DNA of 64,000 nt. Origin: Winogradskyella litoriviva. Its GTDB lineage: Bacteria > Bacteroidota > Bacteroidia > Flavobacteriales > Flavobacteriaceae. The position numbers and the translations under genes are program-made. The stretch's first letter is position 1. Each line of letters starts with the position of its first letter. The stretch is from positions 434,001-498,000 of the forward strand of contig NZ_JABRWQ010000002.1 in the NCBI RefSeq assembly GCF_013249065.1. Direction: 5' to 3'. A model generated the notes under the pieces. That model did not search any database and was not told the DNA's origin. It worked only from the letters and a program-made list of their open reading frames with translations. Positions 1 through 7,965 of this stretch are shown piece by piece.

Positions 1-539
1 AAAATAGTTTGTCGGCAATCTCTTGTGTAGTAAATTCTTGAGCAATTAATTTTAGAACTTCTGTTTCGCGTTTACTTAATGAGATTTCTGGTTCAGATTT
101 AGCAGAGAACATTGCTTCCATTAAAATTTGCTTAATACGAGGTGAGAAATAGTTCTCTCCATTTAAAATGGATTTAATTGCTTTTAATAATTCCGTTTTT
201 TCTGCATTTTTTGAAATGTACCCATTAGTATTGGCCTCAGTAAGAATCTTTATTTTTTTAGCATCTTCTAACATGCTAACTACAAGGGTTTTTACTTTTG
301 GAAATTCGTCTTTAATGGCTGTATTTAGTTCTATACCATCCATTTCTGGCATATTAATATCTGTAATGACTAAATCAATTTTTTCCTCAGTATTAATTCT
401 TAAATACTTTAAAACCTGAGTTCCTGTCTTTGCTGTAAGTACAATTTTTATTGATTTTTCTTCTGACAAAATACTTGTTAAACCATCTAAAAACATAGAA
501 TGGTCGTCAGCAATAATAATTGAAAATGGTGTGTTCATA
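1..539 (-). CDS. LuxR/NarL-family response regulator, C-terminus cut by window edge
   Basis: This is a DNA-binding response regulator paired with the upstream histidine kinase. The visible 179 residues start at an ATG (537-539 on the complement) and begin with a receiver domain. The acidic pair D11-D12, the likely phosphoacceptor D60 (in DINMPEMDG), S88 and K110 are all in place. After about residue 150 the start of a LuxR-type helix-turn-helix is seen (LSKRETEVLKLIAQEFTTQE), and the reading frame then runs off the left edge, so about 30-40 residues are missing. The start lies 2 nt from the kinase stop, so the two are co-transcribed and probably translationally coupled. The target genes cannot be told from the sequence. 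Confidence 0.93.
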
Positions 540-541
540 AA

Positions 542-2437
542 TTATATTTGTGGCAAGCTTATACTAATTACTGTTCCTCTATTCTTAGCTGTATCTATAG
601 ATATTATTCCATTATAATCGCCTACTCTTGTTTCAATATTATTAATTCCTATGCCTTTAACCTTATCATTTAAGTCAAAACCTATACCGTCGTCTTCATA
701 AATAAGTTCAATACTTCTCTCTTCTATAAGTGATGTAAGTTGAATACTCACCTCTTCTGCGTTAGCATGTTTTAAAGCATTAGTTACCAACTCTTTAATT
801 ATATTGAATAATGCAACTTGAACAGGAGATTCTATTGTATTAATTGCGTCTTTAGGAAAAGCATCAAAATGTAAATTTACAGAAACATCTTCCTTTATAT
901 TTTGAATATAATTATTTACTAAATCCGTAAATGCAGATGCTTTAAACTCTTTAGGGATTAAACTATGCGAAATCTCACGAACTTGATTATATGTTGTATC
1001 TAGCTGATTTAAAATTTGTCTAAATTCTGGTTGATGATCTCCAAGACTATTCATTTTTAATTTAATACCTGCTAAATTCCCTCCAATACTATCGTGCAAT
1101 TCTCTAGCAATTCTGTCGCGCTCTTTAGATTGTACCGCAATAGCATTTTTGGCTAATTCTAATTCTTGAGATTGTAACAATGTTTTAACTTCTTGTTGAT
1201 TAATGGCTTCTTGTTGCTTGTTTAATAGACTTTGTGTTTGAAGTTTTTGATAATAAACAATAAGCAAAAGAATAATAGGAATAAGCACCACTAAAAAACC
1301 AATTAAAAACGCGTGTTTTATTGTTTTCTGACGTTCTATTTCTGCTTCTTGTATTATCTGATCTTCTTGTAATTTATCAATCTCTTTTTCCTTTTTTAAA
1401 GTTTCATATTTTAGTTCTAAATCCTTGACTAATCGTTGATTTTGTTTGTCTGCAATTTCTCTATTAACTCTTTGGTATTGGGTCATTAAACTGTATGCAT
1501 TTTTATAATCGTGTTTAGCATTATAAAGTTTTACTAAAGCATTAATGACTTTTTGTTGCAGTTCTAATCTATTCCATTGAATGGTATTAACATATGCTGT
1601 ACTAAGAGCTATTTCAGAAACCTCAAAATTTCTCAGCATCGCATAACCATAACCAATATCTAAAGTTGCCTCAATAAACAAATCATAAAACCCATTATTT
1701 AGAGCTTCAACTTTTATAGCTTCTGAATGGTTTATTAACTTTTCAAAATTTCCTTGCCTCAAATCTATTTCAGATAAATTGAGTTGTAATTCTAATCTAA
1801 GCTTTTGAAAATTATTTGTAAAATCTTCTTCTAAAACTTGTTTAATTAGCTCTCTTGCCAATTTATAATCCTTGTCAAAAATTAAAAATTTACTTTTTAC
1901 AATACTATTTTTTAAATAGAAAATAGGATCAGTTTTATCTTGAGGAAAAGTTTCTAAAAGGCGTTTAGCTTTTTCATTTTCACCTTTATACAAATAAGTT
2001 TCTGCTAATTGTAAATTTAAATAATTGCGAATATTATCTTCTTTATTAGGCGTTTGAAGACCATGGATATAAGATTTAATTGCTTCATCAAACAAGCCCA
2101 TTTTTTGAGCGGCAACACCTTGAAAATAAAATGCCTTTTGCCTAATATTTTCTATGTTTTGAAATGTTGAATCCTTATAAAATGACTCATTCTTCATTAA
2201 TTCCCCATAATACATTAAGGAATCTGCATGACCAGATTTTGAATAAATCTGAGCAATTGAATCTAAATATTTAAAACGTACCTGCTGTGTTTCTGCATTA
2301 TTTAACCTAACAAATAGGTCATTATCTACCACATTAGGCATGTGTCCAAATGCTTTAAAGCTGTACTGTTTATCTTGAGTAAAACCAAAAAGAGAAAGAA
2401 TACCAAATAAAATAAAAAGTACTTTTTTAACTTGCAT
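542..2437 (-). CDS. TPR-containing sensor histidine kinase (HisKA_3 type)
   Basis: This 631-residue sensor kinase phosphorylates the adjacent LuxR-type regulator. From the N-terminus it has a signal peptide (about 1-20), a periplasmic tetratricopeptide-like helical region (about 50-340), a coiled coil, one membrane segment (about 376-396), a second coiled coil, the dimerisation/phosphoacceptor helix with H448 in ERDRIARELHDSIGGN, and a GHKL ATPase domain with an N box (N553 in TNALKH) and a G1 box (DDGIGFD, 582-588). The frame stays open 32 codons further upstream. I chose the ATG at 2437 because it puts a normal signal peptide at the N-terminus. The TPR plus HisKA_3 layout is common in Bacteroidota; the signal sensed is unknown. 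Confidence 0.92.
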   Translation of the reverse strand: MQVKKVLFILFGILSLFGFTQDKQYSFKAFGHMPNVVDNDLFVRLNNAETQQVRFKYLDSIAQIYSKSGHADSLMYYGELMKNESFYKDSTFQNIENIRQKAFYFQGVAAQKMGLFDEAIKSYIHGLQTPNKEDNIRNYLNLQLAETYLYKGENEKAKRLLETFPQDKTDPIFYLKNSIVKSKFLIFDKDYKLARELIKQVLEEDFTNNFQKLRLELQLNLSEIDLRQGNFEKLINHSEAIKVEALNNGFYDLFIEATLDIGYGYAMLRNFEVSEIALSTAYVNTIQWNRLELQQKVINALVKLYNAKHDYKNAYSLMTQYQRVNREIADKQNQRLVKDLELKYETLKKEKEIDKLQEDQIIQEAEIERQKTIKHAFLIGFLVVLIPIILLLIVYYQKLQTQSLLNKQQEAINQQEVKTLLQSQELELAKNAIAVQSKERDRIARELHDSIGGNLAGIKLKMNSLGDHQPEFRQILNQLDTTYNQVREISHSLIPKEFKASAFTDLVNNYIQNIKEDVSVNLHFDAFPKDAINTIESPVQVALFNIIKELVTNALKHANAEEVSIQLTSLIEERSIELIYEDDGIGFDLNDKVKGIGINNIETRVGDYNGIISIDTAKNRGTVISISLPQI

Positions 2438-2583
2438 TATAGTTTTAAAATTCTGTACACAAATGTAATATATTGATATTCTAATTTCTAAAACAAAAAA
2501 AGCAATACCTATTTGTGCGATTTGGTATTGCAATAGTACATAAATTGAATATGTGAATTATCACGGTTTTCAGTGAAAACAAA

Positions 2584-2621
2584 AAATAGCCTTGAGAAAT
2601 TATAATTTCTCAAGGCTATTT
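2584..2621 (-). terminator. Rho-independent terminator downstream of the DUF1328 gene
   Basis: This is a perfect 38-nt palindrome: 17-nt arms (2584-2600 and 2605-2621) around TATA, with a GCC/GGC core. Read on the minus strand it is followed by a T-rich run (TTTGTTTTC). It lies 22 nt past the stop of the DUF1328 gene and isolates it from the histidine kinase operon. Confidence 0.8.
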
Positions 2622-2642
2622 ATATTACTTAAAGCTTATTGA

Positions 2643-2804
2643 TTACTTCTTTACAAGGCTCTTTAATAATGAGAAAACAAAAAGCACTAAAAAAATAAAA
2701 AAGATAATTTTAGCAATTCCGGCTGCTGCTCCTGCTATACCTCCAAATCCTAATACTCCTGCAATAATTGCTATAATGATAAATGTGATTGTCCAACGTA
2801 ACAT
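2643..2804 (-). CDS. DUF1328-family small membrane protein (YtjA-like)
   Basis: This 53-residue protein starts at the ATG at 2804 with [20 protein letters not shown], then has a Gly/Ala-rich turn ([12 protein letters not shown]), a second hydrophobic helix and a KSLVKK tail. That sequence and length are typical of DUF1328 (YtjA), a small two-helix inner-membrane family often seen among stress-induced genes; its biochemical role is unknown. It is a single gene between two hairpin terminators, near other small stress-type genes (PA2169, YtxH, holin-like), so shared regulation is likely but inferred. Confidence 0.88.
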   Translation of the reverse strand: MLRWTITFIIIAIIAGVLGFGGIAGAAAGIAKIIFFIFLVLFVFSLLKSLVKK

Positions 2805-2930
2805 ATATAAATGGTTTTAATGTTATTTTACAGAAATTAGCTCATCTAATCCATTGGTATAAAGATAACTAGAACTCCCAAACTACTTTAACACAATCCA
2901 ATCTATTACTGACTCATATCAAATAAATTA

Positions 2931-2970
2931 AACAAAAAAAAAAGATGCCATATTTTACTATGACACCTTT
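2931..2970 (-). terminator. Terminator of the PA2169-family gene
   Basis: On the minus strand the arms 2970-2959 and 2952-2941 form a 12-bp stem with two G-U pairs around a 6-nt loop. A run of ten T residues follows directly (the complement of the A tract at 2931-2940). It lies about 35 nt beyond the stop of the gene at 3005-3454. Confidence 0.72.
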
Positions 2971-3004
2971 ATCTACCAAACCTAACTAATACTTCTTTTT
3001 GCTA

Positions 3005-3454
3005 TTAATATAAATCTTCCAATGAATTAATTTTAGACAACCCATTGTTAATTGCAGATTTTTGGGATTGCAATATAGACTTTGTACTCATTGGCAGTGT
3101 TGTTTCTGTTAAAACATCTTCATACTCTTCAATTGCCGCTTTTTCACCTCTTATAGCCTCGTTTAACATCGATTCTTCTTCGTTTGTAGACAATAAACTT
3201 TTTATATCCATCCATGCTCTATGTGCTGTGCCAATTAAACTTCCTTCCTTATCTATGTCTTGATTAAAACTTCTAATCTCCTGTTTTAACTCGTGCCCAA
3301 AATTGTACCGTTCTTGTGCTTTGTTTTTAAAATACGATTTTAAAGGCTCATGATTTATGTTTTCTGCCGCCTTTTTAAAACCTTTTTCTGCATCGTATGT
3401 TTTTTCTAATAAATTATTTAATTTTTTTCCTACTTCTTCAGTGTATGTACTCAT
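3005..3454 (-). CDS. PA2169-family four-helix-bundle protein (DUF2383)
   Basis: This 149-residue, all-helical, soluble protein matches the PA2169/DUF2383 four-helix-bundle family. Recognisable stretches are LNNLLEKTYDAEKGFKKAAE at the N-terminus, HRAWMDIKSLL in the middle and GEKAAIEEYEDVL in the third helix. The acidic and His residues spread over the helices recall ferritin-like folds, but I see no clear di-iron EXXH pair. No signal peptide is present, so it should be cytoplasmic. The family is often found beside envelope or osmotic stress genes, which fits its neighbours. Its molecular function is unknown. A hairpin with a T tract closes the transcript. Confidence 0.85.
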   Translation of the reverse strand: MSTYTEEVGKKLNNLLEKTYDAEKGFKKAAENINHEPLKSYFKNKAQERYNFGHELKQEIRSFNQDIDKEGSLIGTAHRAWMDIKSLLSTNEEESMLNEAIRGEKAAIEEYEDVLTETTLPMSTKSILQSQKSAINNGLSKINSLEDLY

Positions 3455-4076
3455 AATTTTATTTTTTTATTTATAGTACTTTATTTTAAGATGTGTACCA
3501 ATTAACATCCTTGATTAATATTTTTCTTCCTAAAAGTTAACATTACTTCTTTTCATTCATTAATGCAAAAGGTGTCAATTTTAACTCAATTAATAAGATT
3601 GCCATAGATGTTAATTCATATAAACTTAATACTTAATTCGTCCTTTTGTTTATTAGGAAAATGCTTCTACTGATAACTAAAAAAAGGTTATGTTCCTCAG
3701 ATTCTAGTTGATGATAGCATATCATTTTTTCTAACTCTTCTATCAGTTCATCAATTTAATGGGGGTTTCTTATGGCTTCGTATATTTTAATTGGTTATTA
3801 TTTTTAGTATTACCCAAAATTAATTTTAAAAGACTGGACCGTTTTGCTCAATAGATTCAAAAATTAACTGTAAAGCTGAAAAAAAATAAAAATTCACATA
3901 GTTTTTAATTTATCTTTACTTCAAAACAAATTATTCTATGGATAGCAAAATTCAAATGCACTTAAATAATTTTAGTTTTATTTAATCATACAATAAGAAC
4001 AAAAATTCTAAAATCTGAATACAATTAGATTTTCTATTAACCCATACATTTAACTATATTGTTATACTAACAAATT
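3455..4076. other. Long AT-rich intergenic region between divergent genes
   Basis: About 620 nt lie between the divergently transcribed PA2169-family and AraC-family genes. I find only very short open frames (for example 16 codons near 3661), no convincing hairpin with a T tract, and no clear -7 motif of the TAnnTTTG type. It probably holds the promoters of both genes; the rest is unexplained. Confidence 0.5.
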
Positions 4077-5108
4077 ATGACCGAAATACCAATTAGTGCT
4101 GAAAACACAAAAGATATTATAGAACAGCTTCATATTAATATTGGTGGCGAAATTTTAGAACGTTGGGGAGAATCAACGTTAATTGTTGACAACAATAAAG
4201 CTAAAGGATTTGTAAAAGTTATTCCTTTTGATTGGGGCGTAAATTTGATGATTTACAATATTGAATTTTTTAATGAGGTACAATTAAAAATTGAAGCAAC
4301 AGAGTTTAATCCTATTCGTTTTATATATAATTTGCAAGGTGAGTTTTTTCATCGGTTTGGAGTTCAAAGTAAAGAAGCGCTAATTGAGCAGTTTCAGACC
4401 CTAATTTTTACAAATAAAACCGATGGTATTAATTATTTACACTTTAAGGAAGGTGTAAAAATTGAAACCAACATTATTCAGATTGTAAGAAAAGATTTCT
4501 TAAAGAAACGAACGACAAAAGTTTCTACCTTAAATAAAAAATTACAAGAAGTTTTTATAGATACTGACCATGATAATCGTTTTTCTCATCATGGTACGAT
4601 AAATTTAAAAATGGCAGACCATGTAAAAAAATTACATAACATTAAAACAAAAGGCATGTTACGTATTTTAAAAATGGAAGCCAAAGTATATGAAATTTTA
4701 TCGCTACATATTCAACAATACAATAGACTATCACAGGGTGTTGAACTCCCAACATCTTTAGTAAAAAGCGAATTAAAACGTGTTAGAAAAATTGGTGAAC
4801 GTATATTAAAAAATCCTTCTAAACAATATAATTTAGAGGATTTATCTATAGAATCTGGGCTATCTCAAGCCAAACTACAAGATGGTTTTAAGTTTTTATA
4901 TACCAGAACGGTCACAGAATTTATTAGGCATGTTAGGTTAGAATTAGCTAGAGATTTGTTAAAAACTACTGATTTAAACATTTCTCAGGTGGTTTATACT
5001 ATTGGCTTTTCGAGTAGAAGTTATTTTTCAAAAATCTTTAAGGAAAAATATAATATTTCACCAAATGAGTTTAAAGCGCAAATACCTGTTAAAGTTGAGA
5101 TGAATTAG
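4077..5108 (+). CDS. AraC-family transcriptional regulator
   Basis: This is a 343-residue DNA-binding regulator. The C-terminal part (about 235-340) is a double helix-turn-helix of the AraC/XylS type, with the second recognition unit visible as ISQVVYTIGFSSRSYFSKIF followed by KEKYNISPNEFKAQ. Just before it comes a helix (GMLRILKMEAKVYEILSLHI) like the linker helix of PchR-type regulators. The first 190 residues contain no motif I recognise and are the likely sensor part. It sits inside the small-protein stress island, 5 nt from the convergent DUF6327-like gene, so control of those genes is an attractive but untested inference. Confidence 0.9.
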   Translation: MTEIPISAENTKDIIEQLHINIGGEILERWGESTLIVDNNKAKGFVKVIPFDWGVNLMIYNIEFFNEVQLKIEATEFNPIRFIYNLQGEFFHRFGVQSKEALIEQFQTLIFTNKTDGINYLHFKEGVKIETNIIQIVRKDFLKKRTTKVSTLNKKLQEVFIDTDHDNRFSHHGTINLKMADHVKKLHNIKTKGMLRILKMEAKVYEILSLHIQQYNRLSQGVELPTSLVKSELKRVRKIGERILKNPSKQYNLEDLSIESGLSQAKLQDGFKFLYTRTVTEFIRHVRLELARDLLKTTDLNISQVVYTIGFSSRSYFSKIFKEKYNISPNEFKAQIPVKVEMN

Positions 5109-5113
5109 TTTCA

Positions 5114-5317
5114 TTATTTAAACATCCATTTTCTAATTATTGCTATAAAGCTATATTTACCCGTTAATTTTAGTGCTGTACTTATCCAATTTAAGGGTTG
5201 TAAATCTTCTTTTAATTCGTTTTTAATTAATTTAAGTTCTTCCCAAGCAATATCGCGCTCTAACTCATAACGTTTTATATCTTTATTTATCTCTTTAAAT
5301 GTGGTATATGTTTTCAT
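5114..5317 (-). CDS. Small DUF6327-like protein
   Basis: This is a 67-residue protein starting with MKTYTTFKEINKDIKRYELE. It has a charged, helical N-terminal half and a weakly amphipathic C-terminus ending in RKWMFK. It resembles the DUF6327 group that accompanies YtxH and holin-like genes in Flavobacteriaceae; that assignment is from memory of the family pattern. The ATG at 5317 lies one base after the upstream stop, which suggests translational coupling. A longer frame starting at 5341 overlaps the upstream gene and is less likely. It is the last gene of the three-gene operon begun by the YtxH gene. Function unknown. Confidence 0.7.
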   Translation of the reverse strand: MKTYTTFKEINKDIKRYELERDIAWEELKLIKNELKEDLQPLNWISTALKLTGKYSFIAIIRKWMFK

Positions 5318-5318
5318 A

Positions 5319-5666
5319 TTAACTAAAAAAATTTTGTCCAACTTTCTTTATTATTATAGTATTAAATTTAGCCCTGAGTTTGTAGATAATTAAAGCTAAT
5401 ACAAAGTATATTAGTCCAATAACTAAAAACCCTATCCAATAATTTCCTATCGATTGACCTATTATCATGGCACCTGAAACAGATAAGAATACAAGACCCG
5501 CGAATAAAAAACTACCAACAACTAAAACTTTTGTCATTAAACTTAACGACATTGTTAATTGTTGAAAAATCTTCAATCTAAAATATTGGTGAGACGCTTT
5601 TATGTAGCGTTCACCAATATGAGAAGCTTTATCTGTTGTATAATTTATGTCTTCAAATACACTCAT
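5319..5666 (-). CDS. Holin-X/DUF1469-like small membrane protein
   Basis: This 115-residue inner-membrane protein has two long hydrophobic segments (about 46-70 and 77-98) after a polar N-terminal helix (GERYIKASHQYFRLKIFQQL), and a basic C-terminal tail. This layout is that of the phage-holin-III/Actinobacterial Holin-X superfamily (DUF1469), usually annotated phage holin family protein although most members are chromosomal and not lytic. It lies 3 nt after the YtxH-domain gene and directly before the DUF6327-like gene. No phage gene is nearby, so an envelope stress or membrane-organising role is more likely than lysis. Confidence 0.75.
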   Translation of the reverse strand: MSVFEDINYTTDKASHIGERYIKASHQYFRLKIFQQLTMSLSLMTKVLVVGSFLFAGLVFLSVSGAMIIGQSIGNYWIGFLVIGLIYFVLALIIYKLRAKFNTIIIKKVGQNFFS

Positions 5667-5669
5667 TTA

Positions 5670-6002
5670 TTAGGCTTTTTTCTGTAGGTTCTTATTTTTT
5701 GCTTTTAAGTCTTTTAATTTAGCTTCTAAAGTTGTAATCACATCCTCTGCTTTATAACTTGCATTAGATACTATTGACTCAACTTGATGGTCTAAATTTT
5801 CTTTATGCGACGAAATAGTATCACCTAATGTGTCTCTTAATTCTGAAGCTTTTTCAGCAACCATATTCCTTTTTGTAGCAGCTTCATCTGCAATTCTTTG
5901 TCTTGTTACACTTCCTTTATCTGGTGCAAACAAAATTCCTAAGACTGCTCCTACTGCTGTACCTGCTAAAATTCCTAAAACTGTATTTCCGTTATTACTC
6001 AT
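5670..6002 (-). CDS. YtxH-domain stress protein
   Basis: This 110-residue protein has the YtxH signature: a Gly/Ala-rich membrane helix (GILAGTAVGAVLGILFAPDK, residues 10-29) directly followed by a charged segment with the typical GSVTRQRI pattern. The rest is a long amphipathic, coiled-coil-like helix rich in Lys, Glu and Ala. YtxH proteins are associated with general stress responses in many bacteria, but their mechanism is not known. It is the first gene of a three-gene operon with the holin-like and DUF6327-like genes. A -7 motif TATCTTTG lies about 50 nt upstream of the start. Confidence 0.86.
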   Translation of the reverse strand: MSNNGNTVLGILAGTAVGAVLGILFAPDKGSVTRQRIADEAATKRNMVAEKASELRDTLGDTISSHKENLDHQVESIVSNASYKAEDVITTLEAKLKDLKAKNKNLQKKA

Positions 6003-6052
6003 GTTATTGTATGTTTTAAATTAATCAAAATATACAGCGCCTTGCTGTGATA

Positions 6053-6060
6053 CAAAGATA
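6053..6060 (-). promoter_or_regulatory. Predicted -7 box of the ytxH operon
   Basis: The complement reads TATCTTTG, an exact match to the Bacteroidota TAnnTTTG motif, 51 nt upstream of the YtxH start. No good TTTG is found at the expected upstream distance. A small CAGC/GCTG hairpin at 6035-6047 lies near the predicted transcript start. Confidence 0.5.
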
Positions 6061-6175
6061 CAGGCATCTCCAAGGATAGTTTAACTCTTTAGATAGTGAT
6101 ATTAGCTGTAATGCTAGTTTATTGTTAGCGTTAAAAATTTTAGTAATTGCATTAACCTATACTAATGAATACAAT

Positions 6176-6183
6176 TAAATTTG
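6176..6183 (+). promoter_or_regulatory. Predicted -7 box for the aldehyde dehydrogenase gene
   Basis: TAAATTTG matches TAnnTTTG and ends 22 nt before the ATG at 6206. The nearest upstream TTG (6147-6149) is about 26 nt away, a longer spacing than usual, so the call is tentative. Confidence 0.4.
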
Positions 6184-6205
6184 AATCATTAGAAATAAAA
6201 AAAGT

Positions 6206-7570
6206 ATGAAAACAAAGTTTAATACCAAAAACCCTTATACAGGAAAACAACTACAAACCTATACATTAGATTCGGAATCCGATTTAAGGGAAAAACTAGA
6301 TTTAGCTAATACAACATTTAGTAATTGGAGATTAACAGAAATATCCCAACGCATTCAGTTATTACAAAATCTAGCCAACGAAATTCATAAAAACAAAACT
6401 GAGTTGAGTGAACTTATCACTACAGAAATGGGAAAACCAATTTCTGAAAGTAGAGCTGAAATTGAAAAATGTATCTTACTTATAGACTTTTATATAGTAA
6501 ACGCTGATCAATTTTTACAAGATGACCTCATTGAAACTGAAGCGCATGAGAGTTTTATAAGCTATGATCCACTTGGATGTATTTTAGCCATTATGCCATG
6601 GAACTATCCCTTTTGGCAAGTATTCAGGTTCGCAATCCCAACCGTAACTGCAGGTAATGTAGCCATATTAAAGCACGCCACCAATGTTACAGGATGCGCA
6701 CTTATAATTGAAGAACTTTTCATTAATTCAGGCTTTCCTAAAGGATGCTTTCAAACTATTTTAACTAATCACGACGGAATTGAACAATTAATGGAGGACA
6801 ATACTATAAAAGCTGTATCTCTAACAGGAAGCGAAAGAGCTGGGCAAAAAATTGCCGAGATTGCAGGAAAAAATCTAAAACCATCTCTTTTAGAATTAGG
6901 CGGAAACAACGCTTGTATCATTCTAAAAGATGCCAACTTAGATAAATACATGGATATTATTGTTAAAGCAAGAATGCAAAATTCTGGTCAAAGTTGTATA
7001 GCTGCTAAACGCTTTATTGTTGTTAAAGAAATATATGATGACTTTATCAAAAAATTTATTTCAAAAGTTGAAGATTTAAAATTTGGCAATCCGCTCGATG
7101 AAGACACAACAATGTCTTGTCTTGCTAGGGAAGATTTAGCTGAAACTCTTGCTAAACAGGTTAATCAGTCAATAGATTTAGGAGCCAAAATTGTATATGG
7201 AAATCAACGAGACGCTACCTATTATCAACCTACTATTATAACAAACATTTCATCAGAAATGGCGGTTTTTAAAGAAGAAACCTTTGGACCTATCGCTGCT
7301 ATAATTAAAGTAAAATCTGAAGAAGAAGCATATAGAACAGCCTCTAACTCAAAATTTGGATTGGGAACCATGGTGTTCACATCTAATTATGAAGCTGCAT
7401 CAAAACGTATTTCTCAAATTGAAGACGGTGCATTTTTTATTAATGAAATGGTGAAATCTGACCCGAGATTACCATTTGGAGGTACAAAAATATCAGGTTA
7501 TGGACGTGAATTGTCCAAAGAAGGTATGTTAGCCTTTGTAAATAAAAAAACAGTTTATATTAACAAATAA
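6206..7570 (+). CDS. NAD(P)-dependent aldehyde dehydrogenase, succinate-semialdehyde type
   Basis: This 454-residue cytosolic enzyme of the aldehyde dehydrogenase superfamily oxidises an aldehyde to the acid with NAD(P)+. Visible hallmarks are the cofactor-loop motif MPWNYPFWQ (about 129-137), SLTGSERAGQ of the Rossmann fold, the general-base glutamate in LELGGNNACI, and the catalytic cysteine in NSGQSCIAAKR. Length and motif spelling (PWNYPFWQ, GQSCIAAKR) fit the short succinate-semialdehyde dehydrogenase-like class found in Bacteroidota, but the substrate cannot be fixed from sequence. It may be co-transcribed with the 50-residue membrane protein that starts 12 nt downstream. Confidence 0.93.
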   Translation: MKTKFNTKNPYTGKQLQTYTLDSESDLREKLDLANTTFSNWRLTEISQRIQLLQNLANEIHKNKTELSELITTEMGKPISESRAEIEKCILLIDFYIVNADQFLQDDLIETEAHESFISYDPLGCILAIMPWNYPFWQVFRFAIPTVTAGNVAILKHATNVTGCALIIEELFINSGFPKGCFQTILTNHDGIEQLMEDNTIKAVSLTGSERAGQKIAEIAGKNLKPSLLELGGNNACIILKDANLDKYMDIIVKARMQNSGQSCIAAKRFIVVKEIYDDFIKKFISKVEDLKFGNPLDEDTTMSCLAREDLAETLAKQVNQSIDLGAKIVYGNQRDATYYQPTIITNISSEMAVFKEETFGPIAAIIKVKSEEEAYRTASNSKFGLGTMVFTSNYEAASKRISQIEDGAFFINEMVKSDPRLPFGGTKISGYGRELSKEGMLAFVNKKTVYINK

Positions 7571-7582
7571 AAAAGAAAATTC

Positions 7583-7735
7583 ATGAAATTTATAAAAGAA
7601 GAAAAAGAAAAAAGAAGAGATTATATTTTTAAAAAAGATGATAAAACTAAAACCGGAGCCAAAATAATAGTCTTAGCACTAATTGTTTTAGTTGGTGCCG
7701 TTATCGTATCAGGCATGGACTTTAAATTGTCATAA
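7583..7735 (+). CDS. Small single-pass membrane protein
   Basis: This 50-residue open frame starts at an ATG 12 nt after the dehydrogenase stop. It encodes a very basic and acidic N-terminus (MKFIKEEKEKRRDYIFKKDD), then one hydrophobic segment (about 27-44, IIVLALIVLVGAVIVSG) and a short DFKLS tail. The topology looks like a positive-inside anchor. I do not recognise a family. The gene is tightly placed between the dehydrogenase and a strong bidirectional terminator, which supports it being real. Confidence 0.6.
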   Translation: MKFIKEEKEKRRDYIFKKDDKTKTGAKIIVLALIVLVGAVIVSGMDFKLS

Positions 7736-7749
7736 AAATATTCTAAACA

Positions 7750-7779
7750 AAAAAAGCTCAGCAAATGCTGAGCTTTTTT
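7750..7779. terminator. Bidirectional Rho-independent terminator
   Basis: A perfect stem of two 14-nt arms (7750-7763 and 7766-7779) surrounds a 2-nt centre, with a GCTCAGCA core and A and T runs on the two sides. It can end the dehydrogenase transcript on the plus strand and the tRNA-Pro transcript on the minus strand. Confidence 0.88.
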
Positions 7780-7788
7780 GATTAAAAG

Positions 7789-7863
7789 TCGGGGTGGCAG
7801 GATTCGAACCTGCGGCCTCCACGTCCCAAACGTGGCGCGATAACCGGGCTACGCTACACCCCG
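7789..7863 (-). tRNA. tRNA-Pro (anticodon UGG)
   Basis: On the minus strand the 75-nt sequence folds as a full cloverleaf. The acceptor arms CGGGGTG and CACCCCG pair, with discriminator A. The anticodon stem-loop is CCACG-TTTGGGA-CGTGG, giving anticodon TGG, and the T arm carries GGTTCGAATCC. CCA is not encoded. The U34 anticodon would read most proline codons. Confidence 0.97.
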
Positions 7864-7889
7864 AATTTTGGTTTCCCGTTTTCGGACTG

Positions 7890-7921
7890 CAAATATATAG
7901 ATTTTCTTTATAATCCAACAA
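7890..7921 (-). promoter_or_regulatory. Promoter of tRNA-Pro
   Basis: On the minus strand TTG (within TTGTTGG, 7915-7921) is followed after about 18 nt by TATATTTG (7897-7890). This is a good match to the Bacteroidota -33/-7 pair. The tRNA 5' end lies 26 nt downstream, leaving a short leader. Confidence 0.62.
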
Positions 7922-7965
7922 CATTTAATTAACTTTAAAAACTTATTTTTTTATTAATTGAATCT

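Noticed and set aside
168..419. Open frame of 83 codons on the plus strand
   Set aside because: It is antisense to the response regulator, whose receiver motifs are clear on the other strand.
5319..5666. Prophage remnant suggested by the holin-like gene
   Set aside because: No other phage gene, integrase or attachment-like repeat is near; chromosomal holin-like proteins are common beside YtxH genes.
7730..7924. Open frame of 64 codons on the minus strand
   Set aside because: It runs through the tRNA-Pro gene and its terminator; the apparent peptide is translated tRNA sequence.
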